Of a DNA stretch of 5,251 bases, positions 1 through 4,220 are shown piece by piece. The notes under the pieces are model-generated. The model was not told the DNA's origin and searched no databases. It saw only the letters and a list, made by a program, of their open reading frames with translations. Position 1 is the stretch's first letter. Every line of letters begins with the position of its first letter. The position numbers and the translations under genes were made by a program. Origin of the DNA: Comamonadaceae bacterium (GTDB taxonomy: Bacteria; Pseudomonadota; Gammaproteobacteria; Burkholderiales; Burkholderiaceae_C); contig CANGOY010000155.1 in assembly GCA_947455585.1 (NCBI GenBank), forward strand, positions 1-5,251, given 5' to 3'.

Positions 1-159
1 GCGGCCAACAACATCATCAATGCGATCTTCATGATTGCCAGCTCGCTCATTGCAGGGGCCATGCTGAGCGCAGGCATGAGCATCCCCGACATCTTCTTGT
101 GGACCGGCGTGGCCAATGCGGCGGTGACGCTGGCCATCTTCATGGCAGAGCCAAGTTAG
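1..159 (+). CDS. MFS transporter, C-terminal end (partial, LplT-like)
   Basis: The reading frame is open from the window edge and ends at a TAG stop at 157-159, so only the last 52 residues of a longer protein are here. The fragment starts AANNIINAIFMIASSLIAG and has two hydrophobic stretches (about residues 5-23 and 31-48), fitting the last two transmembrane helices of a 12-helix inner-membrane carrier. The AxNNIxNAxFM pattern resembles the last third of MFS proteins of the lysophospholipid-transporter type, including those fused to an acyltransferase in other proteobacteria. If that is right, it would flip lysophospholipids across the inner membrane for re-acylation. Here the protein stops soon after the last helix (FMAEPS), so no acyltransferase is fused. 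The MFS call is fairly safe; the substrate is an inference from a short fragment. Confidence 0.7.
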   Translation, partial: AANNIINAIFMIASSLIAGAMLSAGMSIPDIFLWTGVANAAVTLAIFMAEPS

Positions 160-181
160 TTGCACCGATTTGCAGCTTGGC

Positions 182-204
182 TGCGCGGGGTTTGACCCAG
201 CGCA
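182..204 (+). terminator. Hairpin after the MFS gene, possible terminator
   Basis: TGCGC (182-186) pairs with GCGCA (200-204), and after one G-A mismatch GGGT (188-191) pairs with ACCC (195-198) around a TTG loop. This gives nine pairs in a 23-nt GC-rich hairpin, 22 nt after the MFS stop codon. A smaller hairpin, GCAGC/GCTGC (172-184), overlaps its left side. No T tract follows, so it is not a classic intrinsic terminator. It could assist Rho-dependent ending or protect the 3' end of the mRNA. Confidence 0.35.
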
Positions 205-232
205 AGGATGTAGCGGCTTCTTACAATTAATA

Positions 233-245
233 TTGGTTCAACCAA
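233..245. promoter_or_regulatory. 13-bp palindrome upstream of bacteriohemerythrin
   Basis: TTGGTT (233-238) and AACCAA (240-245) form a perfect inverted repeat around a single C, about 95 bp before the bacteriohemerythrin start. It lies beside an AT-rich stretch (221-234) containing TACAAT, a five-of-six match to a sigma-70 -10 box but without a good -35 box at normal spacing. The position fits an operator for a dimeric regulator. A 13-bp palindrome can occur by chance, and no promoter in 160-340 can be assigned confidently. Confidence 0.25.
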
Positions 246-340
246 AGCAGCTTGCAATAGGTTTAAGCACAAGACTCAGCTCATAGCCTACTTGTCAACG
301 CTCAAGCAAACGCAAAACGTTACTTCTCTCGAAAGTTCTT

Positions 341-847
341 ATGTCCGACACCCTCACCGCCACACTGCCCACCCGCGAAGTCACCCTCGCTTGGTCTGAT
401 GCTTTGTCACTCGAGCTGGACTTCATGGACGACACGCACCGTGAGTTTGTAGACTTGTTGGCCGCCACCGAGCTGGCCGATGACGACACCTTGACCGAGC
501 GCTTTGCTGCGCTGATTGAGCACACCGAAGAGCACTTTGGCGGCGAAGACAAATGGATGAAAGACACCAAGTTTTCATCCAGCAACTGCCACACCATGCA
601 GCACAACGTCATCCTCGAAGTGATGCGCGAAGGCTTGCGCCGTGGCCGTGAAAAAGGCGACATGGCCGTGATGCGCCAAATGGCACACGAGCTGGGCATT
701 TGGTTTCCGCAACACGCGCAAACCATGGATGCGGCTTTGGCCTTGCACCTGCGCCGTGTGGGCTATGACGCTGAGACTGGCATCGTCTCAGCGCCTGAAG
801 ATGAGATTCACGGCAGCGGTAGCTGTGGTGATAGTGGCTGCGCTTAA
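341..847 (+). CDS. Bacteriohemerythrin with Gly/Cys C-terminal tail
   Basis: A 168-residue cytoplasmic four-helix-bundle protein that should bind O2 reversibly at a non-heme di-iron site. All expected ligands are visible with canonical spacing: His33 (MDDTHREF), His65 and Glu69 (HFGGE), His84 and His88 (HTMQH), His125 and Asp130 (HAQTMD). Trp18 in AWSD matches the usual N-terminal helix cap. There is no signal peptide or membrane segment. Single-domain relatives are thought to store, carry or sense oxygen. After the last helix, residues 150-168 form a polar tail ending GSGSCGDSGCA, with Cys162 and Cys167, which the fold does not need. ATG 341 is the first in-frame Met in an otherwise Met-free leader; the only Shine-Dalgarno-like bases are a weak GAAAG at 331-335. 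The gene appears to stand alone and faces the methionine synthase gene. Family assignment is firm; physiological role is open. Confidence 0.95.
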   Translation: MSDTLTATLPTREVTLAWSDALSLELDFMDDTHREFVDLLAATELADDDTLTERFAALIEHTEEHFGGEDKWMKDTKFSSSNCHTMQHNVILEVMREGLRRGREKGDMAVMRQMAHELGIWFPQHAQTMDAALALHLRRVGYDAETGIVSAPEDEIHGSGSCGDSGCA

Positions 848-887
848 CTGCTCTTTGTTGCTGCTGTTGTCTTCGTTGGCGTTAGAC

Positions 888-993
888 GGCTCATGCAACT
901 TGGGCGCCTTGTTGCGCTCATGTCCCCCGAGAGGCGCTGCGCGCCTCTCTCCTCCTTGACTTCGCTTCACAAGACACCCAAGCTGCATGAGCC
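888..993 (-). repeat. Structured intergenic repeat, copy 1 (inverted copy)
   Basis: Read on the - strand, this 106-bp unit folds into two nested stems. The outer stem pairs 969-993 with 888-912: 25 uninterrupted pairs, three of them G-U. The inner stem is nine perfect pairs, GAGAGGCGC (929-937) with GCGCCTCTC (941-949), around a 3-nt loop. Between them is an asymmetric internal loop of 19 nt (950-968, reading GAAGCGAAGTCAAGGAGGA on the - strand) and 16 nt (913-928, reading GGGGGACATGAGCGCA). The same loop strands occur in copy 2 with one difference each, whereas the stems differ in sequence. No flanking target-site duplication is evident and no transposase is nearby. I do not recognise a named family. 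It could be a structured RNA, a protein-binding mRNA 3' element or a miniature mobile repeat. Confidence 0.85.
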
Positions 994-1097
994 TGTGGGC
1001 TGGTGAACAAATGTCTGTCAGCAAAAACGTGGGCTGCAAACAGCGAAGTTTGGCGCTTGCAAAGCCAAAGGCGAGCAAGCATCTTCGAGAGCGAAGA
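994..1097. other. Spacer between the two structured repeats
   Basis: A 104-bp non-coding stretch. It contains an 8-bp direct repeat GTGGGCTG (995-1002 and 1029-1036). It also holds two overlapping hairpins that cannot form together: TTTGGC (1049-1054) with GCCAAA (1064-1069), or GCTTGC (1055-1060) with GCAAGC (1075-1080). A third small hairpin, TCTTCG (1082-1087) with CGAAGA (1092-1097), abuts repeat copy 2. No promoter or gene can be supported. Confidence 0.5.
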
Positions 1098-1193
1098 GAG
1101 GGGTTTGGGTATCTGTTGTAGCGAAGTCAAGGAGGAGATTCAGGCTTCGCCTGAATCGGGGGACATGAGCGTAAACAGGTGCCCAAACCCCTC
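1098..1193 (+). repeat. Structured intergenic repeat, copy 2
   Basis: This 96-bp unit on the + strand has the same architecture as copy 1. The outer stem pairs GAGGGGTTTGGGTATCTGTT (1098-1117) with AACAGGTGCCCAAACCCCTC (1174-1193): 20 pairs, two of them G-U (1110/1181 and 1112/1179). The inner stem is GATTCAGGC (1137-1145) with GCCTGAATC (1149-1157) around a TTC loop. The internal loop strands are 1118-1136 (GTAGCGAAGTCAAGGAGGA) and 1158-1173 (GGGGGACATGAGCGTA). Over a 51-nt core (1121-1171, compared with 965-915 of copy 1 read on the - strand) the 34 outer positions are identical. The 17 inner positions share only four bases, yet stay fully paired. It lies just downstream of the methionine synthase gene, in the opposite polarity to that transcript. 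Confidence 0.85.
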
Positions 1194-1216
1194 GCCTCCC
1201 GAACAACAACAAAAAC

Positions 1217-2257
1217 TCAGGCGTAACGCGTGCGAGCCAACGCAGCCCCAGCAGCCAAAGCCTCCAGCTTCTTCACGGCAACCTCACGGGTCATAGGCGC
1301 CAAACCGCAGTTCGTGCAAGCAATCAAACGGTTCTTAGGCACGTATTTCAATGCCATGCCAATGGTGTCGGCAATTTGCTCTGGTGTTTCAATCACATCG
1401 CTGGCCACGTCAATCACACCCACCATCACGTCTTTGCCTTCTAGCAAAGCCATCATCTCTGGTGGCACATGCGAGTGGTAGCACTCGAGGCTCACCTGCT
1501 GGATGCTGCTCTTGGCCAAAGCGGGCAATACTTTTTCGTATTGACGCCATTCGTCGCCCAAGGTCTTCTTCCAGTTGTTGTTGGCTTCGATGCCGTAGCC
1601 ATAGCAAATGTGAACAGCCGTGGTGCAGGTCAACCCTTGCGCGGCGCGCTCTAGCGCTTTGACGCCCCAGTCTGCGGCTTCGTCTAGGTAAACGTTGAAC
1701 GCAGGTTCGTCAAACTGAATGATGTCCACGCCGTCAGCCTGCAAAGCCAAAGCTTCTTGGTTGAGCAATTCGGCAAACGCAAACGCCATGTCGATGCGGC
1801 CTTGCACCGCGTCTTTGCCCTTGCCGTAAAAACGGTCGGCCACGGTGTCGACGATGGTCATGGGGCCGGGCAAAGTGAACTTGAGTTTCTTCTTGGTGTG
1901 GGCGCGAGCGAGTTGCGCTTCAAACGCGTGCACGCGACCTTTGAGGCGCAAAGGTGCAATGACTTGCGGCACTTGCGCGTCGTAGCGGTTGTTGCGAATG
2001 CCCATGGTGACTTTGTTTTCAAAGTCGATGCCTTCGACCTGCTCTAAAAAGCCGTGCACAAAATGTTGGCGAGATTGCTCGCCGTCGCCAATCACATCTA
2101 GGCCGGCATCTTCCTGCGCCTTAATCCAGAGCAGCGTGGCATCGGCTTTGGCTTGCAACAGAGCGTCGCCTTCAGCCTGCCACTTGGGCCAGAGTTTGTT
2201 GGTCTCGGCCAACCATTCGGGTTTGGGCAAGCTGCCTGCGATTGCGGTTGAAAACAT
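1217..2257 (-). CDS. MetE-like core methionine synthase (cobalamin-independent type, MesD-like)
   Basis: A 346-residue cytoplasmic enzyme corresponding to the C-terminal catalytic TIM barrel of MetE, without the N-terminal half of classical MetE (about 750 residues). It should methylate homocysteine to methionine at a zinc centre. The zinc ligands are all present: His216 and Cys218 (VHICYG), Glu258 (SLECY) and Cys317 (CTNCG). AGSLPKP near the N-terminus and FDEPAFN at 182-188 are family motifs. Lacking the folate-binding half, such core enzymes may use a methyl donor other than methyl-tetrahydrofolate. From memory, the sequence resembles the MesD group, which depends on the partner MesX (DUF1852) and oxygen; no MesX lies in the window. 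The ATG follows a good GGAG site eight bases upstream. The gene is 68 bp downstream of the flavin oxidoreductase and may be cotranscribed with it. Family firm, subgroup and donor inferred. Confidence 0.9.
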   Translation of the reverse strand: MFSTAIAGSLPKPEWLAETNKLWPKWQAEGDALLQAKADATLLWIKAQEDAGLDVIGDGEQSRQHFVHGFLEQVEGIDFENKVTMGIRNNRYDAQVPQVIAPLRLKGRVHAFEAQLARAHTKKKLKFTLPGPMTIVDTVADRFYGKGKDAVQGRIDMAFAFAELLNQEALALQADGVDIIQFDEPAFNVYLDEAADWGVKALERAAQGLTCTTAVHICYGYGIEANNNWKKTLGDEWRQYEKVLPALAKSSIQQVSLECYHSHVPPEMMALLEGKDVMVGVIDVASDVIETPEQIADTIGMALKYVPKNRLIACTNCGLAPMTREVAVKKLEALAAGAALARTRYA

Positions 2258-2265
2258 GGTTTGGT

Positions 2266-2269
2266 CTCC
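2266..2269 (-). promoter_or_regulatory. Shine-Dalgarno site of the methionine synthase gene
   Basis: On the - strand GGAG (within CCGGAGACC) lies eight bases before the ATG at 2257. It supports that start and is the only clear ribosome site in the 68-bp gap after the flavin oxidoreductase gene. The rest of the gap is AT-rich, with an 11-bp palindrome AAAACAGTTTT (2300-2310) of unknown meaning. No riboswitch or clear MetR-type site was seen. Confidence 0.75.
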
Positions 2270-2325
2270 GGTTGTTATGTTGAAAATAAAGAAGAAATTA
2301 AAACAGTTTTGGGCGGGGTAAATTT

Positions 2326-3327
2326 TTAAACAAGCGCAAACTCTTTGGCCAGCAGCTCATACGAGCGGGCTTGCGCTGCAGCTTCGTGCGTCCAAGTGAT
2401 GATGACTACTTCGTCCAGCTGCAAGCGCTCGGCCAGCTTGCGCAGCTTGTTGGCCACTTGGGAGGCACTGCCCACCAAAGCGCCAGCACGTAATTCAGCC
2501 ATAGCCACTTGCTCTGATGCGTTGTACTCACGCACCGCTTGTTCGGGCGGCAACAAAGCACCAATGCGACCTGTGTTGCGGTCCATCTTCCAACGCGCGC
2601 GGCTTTGAAACAAACGCCACGCTTCGTCTTCGGTGTCTGCGGCCAAGGCCCACACGCAGACGGTAGCGTGCGGCTTGGGGTTGCGTTCGTTGGGCCGGTA
2701 GTTAGCGCGGTAAAGGTTGAAGGCGTTGTCCACGCCCTGCCCTTCGGTGATGAAGTAGGCAAAGGCATACGGCAGGCCCAAATGCGCTGCCAGCTGTGCG
2801 CCGTAGTCAGAGCTGCCCAGCATCCAGACATTGGGTGATGTGGGGCCACTGGGGTAGGCATACACGCCGTGGCCGGGGTGGCCTGCGGGAATGGGCTCAC
2901 CCGTCACCCACGCTTTCAACTCCATCACTTGCTGTGGGAAGTTGTCTGAGGCGTGGCGGTCGGGGTTGAGCAGCTGCGCGGTGCGGCCATCACTACCGGG
3001 CGCACGGCCCACGCCGAGGTCGATGCGGCCTGGCGCCAAGGCATCAAGCACGCGGAATTGTTCAGCCACTTTGAGCGGCGCGTAGTGCGGCAACATGACG
3101 CCTGCACTGCCCAGCCGAATACGCGTGGTGCGTGCGGCAATGGCAGCCATCAACACCTCGGGCGCGGTGCCCACAATGCTGGGGTGACTGTGATGCTCGC
3201 TCACCCAAAAGCGGTGATAGCCCCATGCCTCGCACTGCTGCGCGAGGTCTAGGGTCTGGCGAATGGCTGCATCTTGGCTTCGGCCAGCGGCAGCAACGGA
3301 TTGGTCAAGGACAGAGAGTTTGAGCAC
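2326..3327 (-). CDS. LLM-class (luciferase-like) flavin-dependent oxidoreductase
   Basis: A 333-residue cytoplasmic TIM-barrel protein of the bacterial-luciferase superfamily, in the MsnO8/YhbW-like group. Members use reduced FMN, often with O2, to oxidise small organic substrates; the substrate here cannot be told. Family landmarks in order: KLSVLDQS (3-10), RFWVSEHH (39-46), GTAPEVL (53-59), a strand-helix block at 70-110 that includes MLPHYAPLKVAEQFRVLDAL and PGRIDLGVGRAPGSD, and WMLGSSDYGAQLAA (168-181). The length is normal for the group. The start is GTG (3325-3327), chosen because LSVLDQS normally begins within a few residues of the N-terminus. No Shine-Dalgarno sequence precedes it; a 7-bp hairpin sits there instead. 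The gene is 61 bp downstream of the response regulator and 68 bp upstream of the methionine synthase, on the same strand. Flavin reduction would need a reductase encoded elsewhere. Confidence 0.9.
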   Translation of the reverse strand: MLKLSVLDQSVAAAGRSQDAAIRQTLDLAQQCEAWGYHRFWVSEHHSHPSIVGTAPEVLMAAIAARTTRIRLGSAGVMLPHYAPLKVAEQFRVLDALAPGRIDLGVGRAPGSDGRTAQLLNPDRHASDNFPQQVMELKAWVTGEPIPAGHPGHGVYAYPSGPTSPNVWMLGSSDYGAQLAAHLGLPYAFAYFITEGQGVDNAFNLYRANYRPNERNPKPHATVCVWALAADTEDEAWRLFQSRARWKMDRNTGRIGALLPPEQAVREYNASEQVAMAELRAGALVGSASQVANKLRKLAERLQLDEVVIITWTHEAAAQARSYELLAKEFALV

Positions 3328-3330
3328 GGG

Positions 3331-3351
3331 ACAGAGCTTAACTGGCTCTGT
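3331..3351 (-). promoter_or_regulatory. Perfect 7-bp inverted repeat in the translation start region of the flavin oxidoreductase gene
   Basis: ACAGAGC (3331-3337) and GCTCTGT (3345-3351) flank a 7-nt spacer. The structure ends three bases before the GTG start at 3327, exactly where a ribosome site should be. As mRNA it would form a hairpin over the ribosome landing zone; as DNA it could be a dimeric operator. It also lies 39-60 nt after the response regulator stop, but no T tract follows on the - strand, so termination is less likely. Confidence 0.45.
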
Positions 3352-3388
3352 GCCACTGCGCTGTCACTCAGGCGCTTTGGCCTTGACT

Positions 3389-4018
3389 TTAAGCAACTTG
3401 GCGTGCGCGGCGGTTGATTTGACGCACCGACATCAGTGCGTCAAAGAAGCCGTGTAACCAGTCCATGTCGATGGGCTTTTGCAGCAACTGCACGCCATCG
3501 GGCAAACCGCCTTTGGCACGCACATCTTCAGCGCTCATGCCGGTCATGACGACCACGGCCAAATTGCTGAACAAGTTGTGGGTGCTGAGGGTTTTCAAAA
3601 ACTCAAAACCATCGACGTTTGGCATTTTCAAGTCTGTCAACAGCACTTGAGGTTGCAAGCTGGGCATGTCCAACAAGGCCTCCATGGCGGACGCGTACAT
3701 GACAGCATCCAAAGGCAAGCCCCATTGGTCAAAGTTGGTTTGCAACATCAAACGGGTGTTCTCGTCATCTTCCACCACCAACACGCGCAAGCGGTCTTCG
3801 CCTTGCATCATGGATGCGGGGGCCAAGTTGTGGCGACGTTGGTAGTCTTGAATTGATTGCAATGAAATGCGACGGTGACCGCCTTGGGTCTTCCAAGCTT
3901 TGAGGTCGTTCTTTTCGACCAAGCCTTGGACGGTACCCACCGAGATGCCCAACATCTTGGCTGCATAGCTGGTACCGCAATAGCCGTCGTACGGTTCTTT
4001 GGAAGGAGGCATATTCAT
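3389..4018 (-). CDS. Orphan response regulator: N-terminal excisionase/MerR-type HTH plus C-terminal receiver
   Basis: A 209-residue cytoplasmic protein with two domains in the reverse of the usual order. Residues 12-62 are an excisionase-family winged HTH (TSYAAKMLGISVGTVQGLVE, then TQGGHRRI, the typical wing). Residues 77-198 are a CheY-like receiver with the acidic cluster Glu83-Asp84-Asp85, phosphoacceptor Asp129 (LLTDLKMP), Thr159 and Lys181 (QKPID), so phosphorylation should be possible. The ATG at 4018 follows AGGAA (4025-4029) with six bases between; a second ATG two codons on is a poorer fit. The TAA stop is 61 bp before the flavin oxidoreductase gene, and the gene is separated from ettA by a terminator, so it probably starts its own unit. 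No histidine kinase is adjacent. Targets are unknown; its own palindrome-rich upstream region is one possibility. Confidence 0.9.
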   Translation of the reverse strand: MNMPPSKEPYDGYCGTSYAAKMLGISVGTVQGLVEKNDLKAWKTQGGHRRISLQSIQDYQRRHNLAPASMMQGEDRLRVLVVEDDENTRLMLQTNFDQWGLPLDAVMYASAMEALLDMPSLQPQVLLTDLKMPNVDGFEFLKTLSTHNLFSNLAVVVMTGMSAEDVRAKGGLPDGVQLLQKPIDMDWLHGFFDALMSVRQINRRARQVA

Positions 4019-4024
4019 TACAAG

Positions 4025-4029
4025 TTCCT
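4025..4029 (-). promoter_or_regulatory. Shine-Dalgarno site of the response regulator gene
   Basis: AGGAA on the - strand, six bases before the ATG at 4018. It favours this ATG over the in-frame ATG two codons later. Confidence 0.65.
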
Positions 4030-4163
4030 ATTCTCTTAACTAATTTGAGGAAAGCCACATATCGATACGTAAACTTTTGAATACATTGTATGAGCAATTA
4101 AACCCATTAAAGTATTAAAAATGATGAAGCAAAACTTTAAAAATGAAAAATTCTCGCCAGTTG
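4030..4163 (-). promoter_or_regulatory. AT-rich upstream region of the response regulator, likely promoter with two small palindromes
   Basis: This stretch separates the ettA terminator from the regulator gene and is clearly more AT-rich than the coding DNA. It must contain the regulator's promoter if the terminator works. TACAAT on the - strand (4084-4089) is a five-of-six match to a -10 box, but no convincing -35 box lies 16-18 bases upstream. Two perfect palindromes, TATCGATA (4060-4067) and ATACA-T-TGTAT (4081-4091), could be operators. The second overlaps the -10 candidate. Confidence 0.35.
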
Positions 4164-4204
4164 AAAATAAAAAAAGCCCAATCACGACTAGTGATTAGGC
4201 TTTT
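4164..4204 (-). terminator. Intrinsic terminator of ettA
   Basis: On the - strand AAAAGCCTAATCAC (4204-4191) pairs with GTGATTGGGCTTTT (4185-4172) around a 5-nt loop, followed by a T-rich run (4175-4164). All 14 pairs form if 4197/4179 is counted as U-G. That pair is a C-A mismatch on the + strand, which shows the direction of function. The hairpin starts 16 nt after the ettA stop and isolates ettA from the regulator gene. Confidence 0.92.
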
Positions 4205-4220
4205 GGGGAGAAAGTAGGAA

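Larger units (their letters stand above)
848..1216. other. Convergent intergenic region with paired inverted structured repeats
   Basis: These 369 bp lie between the stops of the bacteriohemerythrin (+) and methionine synthase (-) genes. Open frames exist on both strands, but they run through the repeats and show no recognisable protein, so I call none. Contents in order: a T/G-rich 40 bp (848-887); structured repeat copy 1 on the - strand (888-993); a 104-bp spacer (994-1097); copy 2 on the + strand (1098-1193); and a short flank (1194-1216). The first repeat begins 41 nt after the hemerythrin stop and the second begins 24 nt beyond the methionine synthase stop. Each gene therefore runs into its nearest repeat in the same polarity. 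Neither unit is followed by a T tract in its gene's direction. Confidence 0.85.

Noticed and set aside
295..726. 143-codon open frame antisense to bacteriohemerythrin
   Set aside because: It is a Ser/Arg-rich shadow of the hemerythrin gene. The + strand protein has all seven metal ligands in place.
1129..1167. AAGGAGGA followed by an ATG in the repeat as a ribosome site and start of a small peptide
   Set aside because: The ATG lies about 28 nt beyond the purine run with the inner hairpin between them. The peptides from the two copies (MSVNRCPN and MSATRRPS) are alike only because the DNA is; the frames then run into unrelated flanking sequence.
888..1193. Invertible DNA switch with the spacer as the flipping segment
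   Set aside because: The copies are in inverted orientation, but there is no recombinase gene and no promoter in the spacer, and the arms differ in their stems, which recombination between them would tend to homogenise.
888..1193. Repeats as a pair of intrinsic terminators
   Set aside because: Stems are long and stable, but no T tract follows either unit in the direction of its gene, and the large internal loop is not a terminator feature.
788..1296. Open frames of 70-97 codons on both strands in the convergent intergenic region
   Set aside because: They run straight through the palindromic repeats, overlap the ends of well-supported genes and give low-complexity peptides without a recognisable domain. 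The DNA is explained by base-pairing rather than coding.
2258..2325. SAM riboswitch or other methionine leader before the methionine synthase
   Set aside because: The gap is only 68 bp, is AT-rich without paired elements beyond an 11-bp palindrome, and contains no terminator.
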